A DNA stretch of 64,000 nucleotides from Rhizobium sp. 2MFCol3.1 (lineage in GTDB: Bacteria; Pseudomonadota; Alphaproteobacteria; Rhizobiales; Rhizobiaceae), in the NCBI RefSeq assembly GCF_000377565.1, contig NZ_KB898358.1, forward strand, positions 1 to 64,000, given 5' to 3'. The translations under genes and the position numbers were made by a program. Positions 44,815 through 53,656 of this stretch are shown here, in pieces. The notes beneath the pieces are model-generated. The model saw only the letters and a program-made list of their open reading frames with translations, was not told the DNA's origin and did no database searches. The number at the start of each line of letters is the position of its first letter. Positions within the stretch are counted from its first letter, which is position 1.

Positions 44815-45057
44815 CTACTGCGGGATACCCTCGCCAAACGGCGGCATCTGTATATCGTGTGCTTCGCGGACTTCTTCGACGCCTTCGATCGCACGAAGGC
44901 GGTTGACGATGGTTTCTTCGGCGCTGCCGTAGATCGCGCCGATCTCGGGCATCACGCTTTCGACCTTGAAGCCCTGGCGCGATATCGTTTCTGCGATCGA
45001 GCGCGTCTCGTCGAAATGATTGTCATCAACGACGACGGCATAACTGAGCCTGCTCAT
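44815..45057 (-). CDS. Small protein resembling a stand-alone subtilisin propeptide (I9-like)
   Basis: The 80-residue product has an alternating strand-helix-strand-strand-helix-strand pattern and ends with GVEEVREAHDIQMPP. That matches the style of the inhibitor-I9 propeptide fold, which folds and inhibits subtilases. It has no signal peptide. AAAGG lies before the ATG at 45057. The subtilase gene ends 58 bases upstream on the same strand, so co-expression is likely. Chaperone or inhibitor function in trans is my inference; the family was not confirmed by search. Confidence 0.65.
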   Translation of the reverse strand: MSRLSYAVVVDDNHFDETRSIAETISRQGFKVESVMPEIGAIYGSAEETIVNRLRAIEGVEEVREAHDIQMPPFGEGIPQ

Positions 45058-45115
45058 TTCATACCTTTCTTCAGCCGTCCTAACCCGCCAGCATATAGGT
45101 ACTGCCTTCGGATCT

Positions 45116-46342
45116 TCAAACGGACGGGCGTTGAGGAGCGGTGACCAGACCCGCGCCGACGTCGCGTGCATTATGCGGCAACCGTCGTGCATGAGCTGTT
45201 AACGCATCCCGAAGCGCCTGCCCGCGTAGGCTGGCATCGCTTTCCGCCCAGAGAGCGGCGACGCCGGCGGCGTGTGGGCACGCCATGCTTGATCCGTCCA
45301 TTATGCGGTAAAGCCGCGGACTTGGCGAGGACGAAAATATACCGACTCCGGGTGCGACCAGGTCGAGCTCTCCGCCATCGGGATTGATGCCGCCGTTGGA
45401 AAAGCTGGCCGGCTGGTAGAGCGCGTCGACGGCGCCTACCGCCATGATCGAGGGCGCGTTGGCCGGCGAGCTGATCGGCGCGATGGCACCGAAAGCGCGA
45501 TTGCTGTCGTTGCCGGCCGCCGCGCAGATCAGGCTGCCATTGTCGAGCGCGATCTGCCCGATGCGCTGGTAGACCCTGGTATAGGGCTCGCCCTGCCGAA
45601 CAGGGCTTCCAAGCGACATCGAGATGACCTCGCATCCCTGATTGATCGCCCACAGGATTCCGGCAAGAATATCGCGCTCTGCCCCGAAGCCTGCATTGCT
45701 GAGCACCTTGCCGATGTAGAGCTCCGCGTCTGGCGCCACTCCATATCGCGGCGTGGCTGGCGAACGTGGGCGACCGGCTGCGGTTCCAGCGCAATGCGTC
45801 CCGTGCCCCTGGATGTCTTCGATTGTCTCGCCGTTGACGAAGGATCGGGTAACGATCGGCCGCCCCGCGAAATCGGGATGCGTTAGGTCGATGCCGGTGT
45901 CGAGGATGGCAATCTTGATGCCTTTGCCGGTATAGGGCGACTGCAGCGCGTGCGTCGCGCCGACGCCCCAGGTGGCCGCCTCGGTATCACGAAATTCCTG
46001 CAGGCCGAACAGGTAGAACTCCGGGCGCGCCTCGGCGATATCACTCTCTCTGCTCAATTTGGCCATGGCGCCGGCAATCGTCTGGCCCTGGCGTGGGACG
46101 ACGAGTGCAAGCTTCAGGTCTTCGAAGAGGATCGTACTGCCGCCGGGAGCGGGAGGCACCGCCTGCAACTCGCTCATGACGGCGACGGATACGTCGGTGT
46201 TCGCATATCGCCGCAATGCATCGACGCTCGGGCCGATGTCGGCGTGATCCTCAAGGCTGACGAACCACGCTCCCGTCAGGCGCGGGCGCATCGTATCAAG
46301 CAAAGGATTAGCTGTGGGTGGGTCGGCGACGTCTGCTGTCAT
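45116..46342 (-). CDS. Subtilisin-like serine protease (S8), apparently cytoplasmic
   Basis: The 408-residue protein has the complete catalytic triad: Asp148 in ILDTGIDLTHPDF, His180 in GHGTHCAGT, and Ser in DGSSMACPHAAG. Residues about 70-112 (ILFEDLKLALVV ... RPEFYLF) look like a built-in I9-type propeptide. No signal peptide is present, so it probably acts in the cytoplasm unless exported by another route. The ATG at 46342, with GGGGGA five bases ahead, is preferred over ATGs at 46354 and 46372. The small gene after it encodes a second propeptide-like protein. Confidence 0.87.
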   Translation of the reverse strand: MTADVADPPTANPLLDTMRPRLTGAWFVSLEDHADIGPSVDALRRYANTDVSVAVMSELQAVPPAPGGSTILFEDLKLALVVPRQGQTIAGAMAKLSRESDIAEARPEFYLFGLQEFRDTEAATWGVGATHALQSPYTGKGIKIAILDTGIDLTHPDFAGRPIVTRSFVNGETIEDIQGHGTHCAGTAAGRPRSPATPRYGVAPDAELYIGKVLSNAGFGAERDILAGILWAINQGCEVISMSLGSPVRQGEPYTRVYQRIGQIALDNGSLICAAAGNDSNRAFGAIAPISSPANAPSIMAVGAVDALYQPASFSNGGINPDGGELDLVAPGVGIFSSSPSPRLYRIMDGSSMACPHAAGVAALWAESDASLRGQALRDALTAHARRLPHNARDVGAGLVTAPQRPSV

Positions 46343-46449
46343 TGTATCCCCCATGGTGAATTTAGGAGACACTACAATTTCCGGTTTAGATTACAATCAA
46401 CCTGTGTGGCTGATGAAACCGCCGTCCGATGGAAGGCGGTTGCAATTCA

Positions 46450-47256
46450 TTACTCGGCGTCCGCCTTGCGCAGCGTGTCGAGCGCCGGCATCGAGGTGAT
46501 GTTGAAGCCGGCGTCGACGAAGTGGATTTCGCCGGTGACGCCTGCCGCCATGTCGGAGAGCAGGTAGAGCGCCGAGTTGCCGACGTGATCGATCGTCACG
46601 GTCTTGCGCAGCGGCGAGTTCTGCTGGTTCCACGACAGGATGGCGCGGGCATCCGAAATGCCGGCGCCGGCGAGCGTGCGGATCGGGCCGGCGGAGATCG
46701 CGTTGACGCGAATGCCGCGTGGGCCGTAGTCAGCAGCCAGATAGCGCACGGAGGCCTCGAGAGCCGCCTTGGCGACGCCCATGACGTTGTAGTTCGGAAT
46801 GACGCGCGTCGAGCCGTTATAGGTCAGCGTCAGCATCGAGCCGCCTTCGTTCATCAAAGGCGCCAGACGCTTGGCGATCTCGGTGAACGAGAAACAGGAG
46901 ATCACCATCGTGCGGCTGAAATTCTCGCGCGTGGTGTCGGCGTAGAGGCCCTTGAGCTCGTTCTTGTCGGAGAAGCCGATGGCGTGCACGACGAAGTCGA
47001 GCGTGCCCCAGCGTTCCTTGATCGCGTCCACAGTGGCGTCGACGGACGCGATGTCCTCGACGTCGCATGGCAGCACGAAGTCGGAGCCGACTTCGGCGGC
47101 AAGCGGCTTGACGCGCTTGCCCAGCGCGTCGCCCTGGTAGGTGAAGGCAAGTTCCGCGCCCTGTGCCGCCAGCGCCTTGGAAATGCCCCAGGCGATGGAG
47201 TGGTTGTTCGCGACACCCATGATAAGCCCGCGCTTACCCTGCATGATTCCCGTCAT
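46450..47256 (-). CDS. fabI: Enoyl-ACP reductase (NADH), FabI type
   Basis: The 268-residue short-chain dehydrogenase completes each cycle of fatty acid elongation. It has the FabI nucleotide loop GVANNHSIAWGISKALAAQG, the core DFVVHAIGFSDKNELKG, and the catalytic Tyr/Lys region ending YNVMGVAKAALEA. The sequence SAGPIRTLAGAGI is typical of FabI. It is the target of triclosan in related enzymes. It is the last gene of fabA-fabB-fabI, four bases after fabB. Confidence 0.96.
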   Translation of the reverse strand: MTGIMQGKRGLIMGVANNHSIAWGISKALAAQGAELAFTYQGDALGKRVKPLAAEVGSDFVLPCDVEDIASVDATVDAIKERWGTLDFVVHAIGFSDKNELKGLYADTTRENFSRTMVISCFSFTEIAKRLAPLMNEGGSMLTLTYNGSTRVIPNYNVMGVAKAALEASVRYLAADYGPRGIRVNAISAGPIRTLAGAGISDARAILSWNQQNSPLRKTVTIDHVGNSALYLLSDMAAGVTGEIHFVDAGFNITSMPALDTLRKADAE

Positions 47257-47260
47257 GTTA

Positions 47261-48484
47261 TTATCCGTTGTAGCGCTGGAAGACGAGCGTGGCGTTGGTG
47301 CCGCCGAAGCCGAAGGAGTTGGAAAGCGCGATGTCGATCTTGGCGTCGTCGATGCGCTTGCGCACGATCGGCACGCCGTCGAACTCAGGGTCGAGCTCGG
47401 TGATATGAGCGCTTTCGCCGATGAAACCGGCCTGCATCATCAACAGCGAATAGATCGATTCCTGCACGCCGGCAGCGCCCAGCGAGTGGCCGGTCAGCGA
47501 CTTGGTCGACTGGATGTGCGGGATCTTGTTGCCGAACACTTCGCGGATCGCGCCGATTTCCTTGCTGTCGCCGACTGGCGTCGAGGTGCCGTGCGTGTTG
47601 ACGTAGTCGACATCGCCCTTCACCGTCGAGAGCGCCTGGCGCATGCAGCGGATAGCACCTTCGCCCGACGGAGCGACCATGTCGTAGCCGTCGGAGGTAG
47701 CGCCGTAGCCGACGATTTCGGCGTAGATCTTGGCGCCGCGGGCCTTGGCGTGCTCCAGCTCTTCGAGAACCAGAACGCCGGCGCCGCCGGCAATCACGAA
47801 GCCGTCGCGGGTCGCGTCATAGGCGCGCGAGGCGGTCTCGGGCGTGTCGTTGTACTTCGAGGACATGGCGCCCATGGCGTCGAACAGGTTCGACATCGTC
47901 CAGTCGAGATCTTCGTGGCCGCCGGCGAACATGATGTCCTGCTTGCCCCACTGGATCATCTCGGCGGCGTTGCCGATGCAATGCGCGGATGTCGAGCAGG
48001 CAGACGAGATCGAGTAGTTGACGCCGTGGATCTTGAACCAGGTGGCAAGCGTGGCCGATGCCGTCGACGACATCGCCTTCGGCACGGCGAACGGGCCGAT
48101 GCGCTTCGGGCTGTTGTTCTTGATGGTGATCTCGGCGGCTTCGATCAGCGTGCGCGTCGAAGGACCACCCGAGCCCATGATGATGCCGGTGCGCTCGTTC
48201 TCGCTGTAGTCCTTTTCCTCAAGGCCGGAATCGGCGAGCGCCTGCTTCATCGCGACGTGGTTCCACGCGCCGCCCTGCGACAGGAAGCGCATGGCGCGAC
48301 GATCGACCAGATCCGTCGGATCGAGCGAAGGGCGACCCCAGACCTGGCACTTGAAACCGTGCTCGGCGAAATCGTTGGAAAAGGAAATGCCGGACTTGGC
48401 ATCGCGCAGCGAAGCGGTGACCTCGGCGGCGTCATTGCCGATCGAGGAAACGACGCCCAGACCCGTGACAACTACCCGTCTCAT
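47261..48484 (-). CDS. fabB: 3-oxoacyl-ACP synthase I
   Basis: The 407-residue condensing enzyme elongates unsaturated acyl chains made by FabA. The active-site Cys is in [16 protein letters not shown], and the two His residues are in [18 protein letters not shown] and [16 protein letters not shown]. It starts [18 protein letters not shown]. Being next to fabA marks it as FabB rather than FabF. It is co-transcribed with fabA (59 bases upstream) and fabI. Confidence 0.96.
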   Translation of the reverse strand: MRRVVVTGLGVVSSIGNDAAEVTASLRDAKSGISFSNDFAEHGFKCQVWGRPSLDPTDLVDRRAMRFLSQGGAWNHVAMKQALADSGLEEKDYSENERTGIIMGSGGPSTRTLIEAAEITIKNNSPKRIGPFAVPKAMSSTASATLATWFKIHGVNYSISSACSTSAHCIGNAAEMIQWGKQDIMFAGGHEDLDWTMSNLFDAMGAMSSKYNDTPETASRAYDATRDGFVIAGGAGVLVLEELEHAKARGAKIYAEIVGYGATSDGYDMVAPSGEGAIRCMRQALSTVKGDVDYVNTHGTSTPVGDSKEIGAIREVFGNKIPHIQSTKSLTGHSLGAAGVQESIYSLLMMQAGFIGESAHITELDPEFDGVPIVRKRIDDAKIDIALSNSFGFGGTNATLVFQRYNG

Positions 48485-48543
48485 GTGTTTCGACCTTTTC
48501 GTTTTTTCTAACTTGGAAAACCGGGCATGGATGCCCGGTGCAA

Positions 48544-49059
48544 TCAGGCGTCTTTGTCCTTGGACAGGCCGACGCGCAGGTCGGAGGCCTGGTAGATGGT
48601 TTCGCCATCGGCCTTCAGCCAGCCGTCGGCGGTGCCGAGCACCAGGCGGCCGCGCATGACGCGCTTGAAGTCGATGCCGTATTCGAGCAGCTTGGTGGTC
48701 GGGCGGATCATGCCCTTGAACTTAACTTCACCCGTAGACAGCGCCATGCCGCGACCGGGCTCGCCGAGCCAGCCGAGGAAGAAGCCGGTCAGCTGCCACA
48801 TGCCGTCGAGACCGAGGCAGCCCGGCATGATCGGGTTGCCTTGGAAGTGGCAGGGGAAATACCAATCGTCAGGCTTCACATCGTACTCGGCGCGGATATA
48901 GCCCTTGTCGAAGGCGCCGCCGGTTTCGGAGATATCGGTGATGCGGTGAACCATGAGCATTGGCGGCAGAGGAAGCTGCGCGTTGCCGGGGCCGAAAAGC
49001 TCGCCGCGGCCGCATGCCAGGATTTCCTCATAGTTGAAGCTGGATTGTTTCGTCGCCAT
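48544..49059 (-). CDS. fabA: 3-hydroxydecanoyl-ACP dehydratase/isomerase
   Basis: The 171-residue hot-dog-fold enzyme introduces the double bond that commits acyl chains to the unsaturated branch. The active His is in [20 protein letters not shown] near residue 70 and the Asp in [28 protein letters not shown] is the usual FabA start. Upstream on the same strand lies a 27-codon ORF (49180-49263), then the divergently transcribed irr. Confidence 0.96.
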   Translation of the reverse strand: MATKQSSFNYEEILACGRGELFGPGNAQLPLPPMLMVHRITDISETGGAFDKGYIRAEYDVKPDDWYFPCHFQGNPIMPGCLGLDGMWQLTGFFLGWLGEPGRGMALSTGEVKFKGMIRPTTKLLEYGIDFKRVMRGRLVLGTADGWLKADGETIYQASDLRVGLSKDKDA

Positions 49060-49179
49060 GAAAACTCTAATTCCCCCCGCAACTAAGCTGATGGATGTGA
49101 ACGTTTAATCCAAGTTCGACGGAAAATGAAGCATAAGCATGACTGAGCTTCACCCACGTCCAAGGACCGGCTGCGCGCC

Positions 49180-49263
49180 TTATTTGGTGGTCGCATACAG
49201 GAAGGCCAAGCCCCCGGCCAGCACTAATTGCGTGAAAAGCCCGATTTCGCGGCGCTTTGACAC
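49180..49263 (-). CDS. Possible 27-residue single-span membrane protein
   Basis: A short frame begins with GTG, with GGGGA six bases upstream. It reads M-S-K-R-R-E-I-G, then the hydrophobic stretch LFTQLVLAGGLAFLYA, then T-T-K and a TAA stop. Three basic residues in the first five and a 16-residue span fit a positive-inside small membrane protein. An in-frame TAG lies upstream, so this is the only available start. It would be the first cistron on the fabA transcript. No homologue is recognised. Confidence 0.45.
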   Translation of the reverse strand: MSKRREIGLFTQLVLAGGLAFLYATTK

Positions 49264-49284
49264 CTGTTGTCCCCATTGAAACTA

Positions 49285-49313
49285 TTGAAAGCCATTCGTG
49301 CAAAAGTTATATG
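49285..49313 (+). promoter_or_regulatory. Putative promoter of irr
   Basis: TTGAAA at 49285-49290 and TATATG at 49308-49313 are separated by 17 bases, close to a sigma-70 consensus. Transcription would start near 49320, about 40 bases before the irr ATG. No clear iron-control palindrome was recognised within it. Confidence 0.6.
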
Positions 49314-49360
49314 GCTAATAGAAACATGATTGCGAGACGCTAGATTAGCGGGAGTTGTTG

Positions 49361-49780
49361 ATGGCGGCTGAAGCCCCTCTTACCATTGAAGCAAGGTTGC
49401 GGGGCGCTGGCCTCAGGCCGACGCGCCAGCGCGTCGCGCTCGGCGACCTGCTCTTTGCAAAGGGCGATCGCCACCTGACCGTCGAGGAACTGCACGAAGA
49501 GGCGGTTGTCGCAGGCGTGCCGGTATCGCTCGCCACCGTCTACAACACGCTGCACCAGTTCACCGAGGCCGGCATGATCCGCGTTCTCGCGGTCGAAAGT
49601 GCCAAGACCTATTTCGACACCAATGTCTCCGATCACCACCACTTCTTCGTGGAGGGTGATAACGACGTGCTCGATATTCCTGTCAGCAACCTCACCATCG
49701 ACAATCTGCCGGAGCCGCCCGAGGGTATGGAAATCGCCCATGTCGACGTGGTGATCCGCCTGCGCCCCAAGCGCTCCTGA
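49361..49780 (+). CDS. irr: Iron response regulator Irr (Fur family)
   Basis: The 139-residue protein has the winged helix of Fur proteins (RGAGLRPTRQRVALGDLLFA ... VPVSLATVYNTLHQFTEAGM) and the Irr-specific histidine cluster SDHHHFFVEG. In Rhizobiales Irr senses iron through haem and controls haem synthesis and iron genes. The N-terminal haem-regulatory Cys-Pro motif of Bradyrhizobium Irr is absent, as in Rhizobium. The ATG at 49361 has GGGAG before it. It diverges from fabA. Confidence 0.93.
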   Translation: MAAEAPLTIEARLRGAGLRPTRQRVALGDLLFAKGDRHLTVEELHEEAVVAGVPVSLATVYNTLHQFTEAGMIRVLAVESAKTYFDTNVSDHHHFFVEGDNDVLDIPVSNLTIDNLPEPPEGMEIAHVDVVIRLRPKRS

Positions 49781-49793
49781 TCCAACTCAATCT

Positions 49794-50429
49794 CTACATC
49801 ACATCGTCGGGATGCCGCCCGGGCTTTGCCTTGTAGGTCGGAAACGTCCAGCCGTAGTAAAGCGCCCCGCCGCGCACCGCGAACGCCGCAAGCACGCCAG
49901 CGGCCGATGCCGCATAGAGCGGTAGCCCGAATTCATTGGCGCCGGTGAAGATCGCCGCGCCGACCAGCGCCGCGCTGATGTAGATTTCCGGCCTCAGCAA
50001 TACCGAGGGTTCGTTGGCGACAAGATCGCGCAACACGCCGCCGAAGGTCGCCGTCAGCGTGCCGGTGACGATCGCGATGGTCGGCGAGCCGGTGGCGGCT
50101 AGCCCCTTGGCCGCACCCATGGCGCAATAGGCCGAAAGCCCGACGGCATCGAGCCAGATCAGCAGCCGGTAGCGCGATTCCACCATATGCGCGGTGAAGA
50201 ACACCAAGACGCCGGCGGCACAGCAGACCAGGATATAGGTGGGGTTCAGAACCCAGAAGACCGGCACGCGACCCAGGACGATGTCGCGCACCGTGCCGCC
50301 GCCGATGCCTGTGATGACCGCGAAGAACAGGAAGCCGATCAGATCGAGCTGCTTGCGCGAGGCCGCGAGCGCACCCGTTGCCGCAAACAGGGCAACGCCG
50401 GCATAGTCGAGATAGACGAATGGCGACAT
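49794..50429 (-). CDS. UPF0126 / YicG-type membrane protein (TRIC-like)
   Basis: The 211-residue protein has six to seven transmembrane helices in two repeats, each with a conserved Gly-rich Arg-Asp motif: GIGGGTVRDIVLG near residue 42 and TATFGGVLRDLVA near 128. The fold is that of trimeric intracellular cation channel relatives; potassium or glycine transport has been proposed for some. The ATG at 50429, with GGAG six bases ahead, is preferred over the longer frame. It converges with irr 13 bases away. Confidence 0.87.
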   Translation of the reverse strand: MSPFVYLDYAGVALFAATGALAASRKQLDLIGFLFFAVITGIGGGTVRDIVLGRVPVFWVLNPTYILVCCAAGVLVFFTAHMVESRYRLLIWLDAVGLSAYCAMGAAKGLAATGSPTIAIVTGTLTATFGGVLRDLVANEPSVLLRPEIYISAALVGAAIFTGANEFGLPLYAASAAGVLAAFAVRGGALYYGWTFPTYKAKPGRHPDDVM

Positions 50430-50543
50430 CGCGTACTCCAATGGCGATCTTTCCCTCGAATAATCATGGCCGCAAGGGCGGCGCAAGGCGGATCAGCCAA
50501 ACTCTCGAGCCAATGCCGTCCTTATCCGACGAAAAGAGAACCC

Positions 50544-51026
50544 GTGAAAACGCTGCTGATCGCCTTGAACCTCGTTGCGGCCCTGGCCGTATCCACCGCG
50601 GCTTATGCCCAGCAGTCGCTACTTCCCGATCCTGAGATTTACGAGAAGGATCATTTCAAGCAGCAATGCACCGAGGTGGAGTTCGACGACGGCTTCGTCA
50701 CCCGCCAGGACATCAACAATGACGGGCTGGTCGATGTCGTCGTCAACGAAGGCGAGATGACCTGCGACGGCACCAAGGGCCCGCAGTGCGACGAAGACGG
50801 CTGCATCTACAATTTCTATCTGCAGGTGGCCGAAGGTGGCTACTTCATGATCGCCACCGCCAAGACCTATGGCTACGATTTCGTGCAGCGCTTCGGCAAC
50901 AAGGTGCTGGCCATGAAGATGCATCCGCGCTTCTGCGACCGGCCCGACGGCGATCCGAAGACCGATCCCTGCGTCATTACCACCCGCGTGCGCGGCACCA
51001 AGTTCGTGACGATCTCCAAGAAGTAG
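50544..51026 (+). CDS. Small secreted protein with an EF-hand-like calcium loop, GTG start
   Basis: The 160-residue protein has a signal peptide (LLIALNLVAALAVSTAAYA-Q). It has one EF-hand-like loop, DINNDGLVDVVVNEGE, with Asp/Asn at the binding positions, and several Cys residues (CTEVEF, CDGTKGPQCDEDGC, CDR, PCV) that probably form disulfides in the periplasm. Function is unknown. The GTG at 50544 is the only start that gives the signal peptide; the preceding frame overlaps the reversed YicG-type gene. Confidence 0.7.
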   Translation: MKTLLIALNLVAALAVSTAAYAQQSLLPDPEIYEKDHFKQQCTEVEFDDGFVTRQDINNDGLVDVVVNEGEMTCDGTKGPQCDEDGCIYNFYLQVAEGGYFMIATAKTYGYDFVQRFGNKVLAMKMHPRFCDRPDGDPKTDPCVITTRVRGTKFVTISKK

Positions 51027-51042
51027 CCGAGAACGGCCGGGC

Positions 51043-51828
51043 TCAGCCCGGATAAAGCTCCGAGGTGCGCCCGGCGAAGTAATATCCGACAAGGCCGAAC
51101 CATTCGCGGATCGCTGTTGCCATGTTCTGCGCGTTCCGGCTCGGCTGAGTGAAATCGAGCGCCAGGCGCTCGTGACCATCCGTCCGGTAGTCCGTTGGCC
51201 ACGGCGTCACGTCGATGCCGAGCTTGCGGAAGATCCCGACCGAGCGGGGCATGTGATAGCCCGAGGTGATCAGCAGGCAGTTGGAAAGCCCATGGCTTGC
51301 GAGCAGGTCCTTGGTGTTGACGGCGTTTTCAAAGGTGGTCCGCGAGGTCGTCTCCTGGACCAGACGCTCCTTGGCCACGCCGAACAGCGGGAAGAACCGC
51401 TCCGCCATGACCGCATCGCCCTCATAGACACCAGACATCGATCCATCGCCGCCCGAGACGAGGATGCGCGACTGCGGATATTTCTGCGCCAGCCTCAACG
51501 TCTCGATGAACCGGTCTCCGCCGGCATTCATCTCGATCCCATGCCTGGATGTATTGACCTCGTTCTCGAAGCCACCGCCGAGCACGATCATGCATGTGAG
51601 CTCAGCCGGATCCTGCGGCTTGGCGAAGCGATCCTCCAGCCCCTGCAGCAGATAATTGCCTGATGTCGTGTAGAGCGTGAGGAAGAGCACCAGCGTGGCG
51701 CAGGCGGTCGCGAGCAGGCTGATGATGCGAAAGCGGATCAGTCCCGCAATCAGCGCGACCAGAATAAGCAGGAAAACCAGCGACAGCGGCTGGCCGAAAA
51801 TCCAGACGAGTTTCGAGAAGATAAACAC
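51043..51828 (-). CDS. YdcF/ElyC-type DUF218 membrane protein
   Basis: The 261-residue protein has two N-terminal transmembrane helices (residues about 10-32 and 35-55) and a DUF218 domain on the periplasmic or cytoplasmic side. Conserved motifs are CMIVLGGGFENE, RILVSGGDGS, TSRTTFENAVNTKDLL and LLITSGYHMPRSVGIFRKLG. ElyC relatives affect envelope integrity and lipid-carrier recycling; the exact reaction is unknown. It is monocistronic, convergent with the EF-hand-like gene. Confidence 0.87.
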   Translation of the reverse strand: MFIFSKLVWIFGQPLSLVFLLILVALIAGLIRFRIISLLATACATLVLFLTLYTTSGNYLLQGLEDRFAKPQDPAELTCMIVLGGGFENEVNTSRHGIEMNAGGDRFIETLRLAQKYPQSRILVSGGDGSMSGVYEGDAVMAERFFPLFGVAKERLVQETTSRTTFENAVNTKDLLASHGLSNCLLITSGYHMPRSVGIFRKLGIDVTPWPTDYRTDGHERLALDFTQPSRNAQNMATAIREWFGLVGYYFAGRTSELYPG

Positions 51829-51899
51829 GTGGGCGCTCCCGTTCCTGCATCGGTTCTGGAACGACGTCTAGCTGATTCGCGCTGACGATGGTGCGACGA

Positions 51900-52619
51900 T
51901 CACTTCGCGCGCTGGACGGACGCGCGGGCGGCAGCCGACTGGTTGAACCGCCGCTGCAGCGGCTTCGGGATGAGAAGCGCGGCCAGCGCGATCAGCATGG
52001 CGAAGGCGGCGACCACCCACAGCGCCGACGCACCCGCAACCTGCGTCAGCAGCGCGCCCGCTATGGCGCCAAGCAGCATTCCGAGCCAGGGAACGATCTG
52101 GATCGTCCAGTCCAGCCGCCGGTCGCCGATCATAAAGCGGCCGATGCCGCGCCCGAAGCGCGACAAAGCCCCGGTCACATAGGTGAGCCCGATCGGCAGC
52201 CCCTCGATATGCTCCACCGCGGCGTTCACCATCCCCATGGAGGCGACGATCAAATAGAAACGTGGCAGCGCAAGGCCAGGATCGCTCATCAGCGATGCGC
52301 CCGCCAGCATCAGCCCCACGAAGCCGAGCACCACGAAAACCCGCCGCTCGGCGAAATGCGCAAGCACGATCCCGGCGGCATTGCTGAGCACGAAGACGGT
52401 GATCGCCGCAATCAGCACCGCCGCGTGCCCGAAATTGCCTGCTCCAAGCGAAAGTGCGGCGCGCGTCGTATTCCCGGTCATGAACGACACGAAGTCACCG
52501 CTCAGCACCAACCCGGTCGCATCCGTCATCCCCGCCAAAAACGAAATCGCCCCTGCGAGCACAAGCCCGGTCGCGGTGCGTCTGGTATGAATGATCCGCC
52601 GTCGTCTTTGTCGTGTCAT
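51900..52619 (-). CDS. DUF1275 (YoaK-type) membrane protein
   Basis: The 239-residue protein has about six transmembrane helices and family-typical segments: SFLAGMTDATGLVLSGDFVSFMTGNTTR near the N-terminus and YVTGALSRFGRGIGRFMIGD in the middle. DUF1275 proteins are predicted transporters without proven substrate. The N-terminus is Arg-rich (TRQRRRRIIHTRR), consistent with a cytoplasmic start. It is 71 bases upstream of the DUF218 gene on the same strand. Confidence 0.85.
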   Translation of the reverse strand: MTRQRRRRIIHTRRTATGLVLAGAISFLAGMTDATGLVLSGDFVSFMTGNTTRAALSLGAGNFGHAAVLIAAITVFVLSNAAGIVLAHFAERRVFVVLGFVGLMLAGASLMSDPGLALPRFYLIVASMGMVNAAVEHIEGLPIGLTYVTGALSRFGRGIGRFMIGDRRLDWTIQIVPWLGMLLGAIAGALLTQVAGASALWVVAAFAMLIALAALLIPKPLQRRFNQSAAARASVQRAK

Positions 52620-52776
52620 GGGTGGGGTCCGGGGCGCTTAAATGGTGCCGGAGACCGTGAGCCTCGCGGCGTGAAAAGCGCTGTTTGAAAATTGCTAGGG
52701 GAGCATACGTCCGATATGGCGAGGAACGCAATTCGGGTAGTCGGATGATTTAGTCGAAAATTAAAGAAGAAAAATT

Positions 52777-52852
<76 letters not shown>

Positions 52853-53005
52853 ATCAGGGTGGACCGGTTTGTGCCGGGCCTGGGATGCTTCGCGAAGCGC
52901 TTGTCCTCGGGAAGTGGCGGCTTAATACGTGCGGTTTTCGCAGATGGCAAGCCTAAAAAATCGGCCCGGTGAATTTTTCTCGCCCGGGCCGATCCTTGTT
53001 CGAAA

Positions 53006-53398
53006 TCAGACGTCTTCTTCGTCGCCGGTCACGCCGATGATGTCGCTCATGTCGTCATCGTCATCGTCTTCGTCGGCTTCCAGGAAGGTATCGTCGTCGT
53101 CATCGCCTTCGATTTCGACGTCGTCGTCGCCCATGTCAGGGATATCGTCGCCGGATGCATCGCCGTCTGCGTCCTCGAGCGAGACCAGTTCGACTTCCGT
53201 GCTTTCGGTATCGACTTCGGCCACTTCTTCCTCTTCCTGCGCGGCTTCAGCGGCGGCCGCAGCCGAGCTTTCGACGAAGAAGGAGAGCGGGTAGGTCTTG
53301 CCCGTGTAAGGAGAAACGATCGGGTTCCGGTTCAGGTCGTAGAATTTCTTGCCGGTTTCCGGATCGGTACGCTTGGTTCCAAGTTCAGCTTTCGCCAC
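53006..53398 (-). CDS. FYDLN-acid family protein (TIGR02300), GTG start
   Basis: The 130-residue protein begins with the conserved AELGTKRTDPETGKKFYDLN and the short PIVSPYTGKTYPL. It then becomes a very acidic tail with runs of Asp and Glu (for example EADEDDDDDD). The family is restricted to alphaproteobacteria and has no known function; the head resembles a small zinc-ribbon-like fold without the cysteines. The GTG at 53398 is chosen because GAGG lies seven bases ahead and the family begins there. Confidence 0.88.
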   Translation of the reverse strand: MAKAELGTKRTDPETGKKFYDLNRNPIVSPYTGKTYPLSFFVESSAAAAAEAAQEEEEVAEVDTESTEVELVSLEDADGDASGDDIPDMGDDDVEIEGDDDDDTFLEADEDDDDDDMSDIIGVTGDEEDV

Positions 53399-53656
53399 TG
53401 TTGAGCCTCGTGATCGTGAGAATGGCCGAACCTGAGTTCGGCAAATGCCGTTGAAACCGGCGTTCTGTTCGGAATTTATAAGCCGGTCCCCATAATCGTT
53501 GCGGGCCGCCATGTCAAAGCCTAACTTCACGGGCCGCGACCGCAAGCGCCATGCGCCACGCCGGATGACCGGGCCGATGGTTTGTGCTAGTGAGCCGCGA
53601 TTACTCGATGGGCAACGTGACGCCGGCAGCTTCCGGCGGCAAGACGGATGGGCGAC

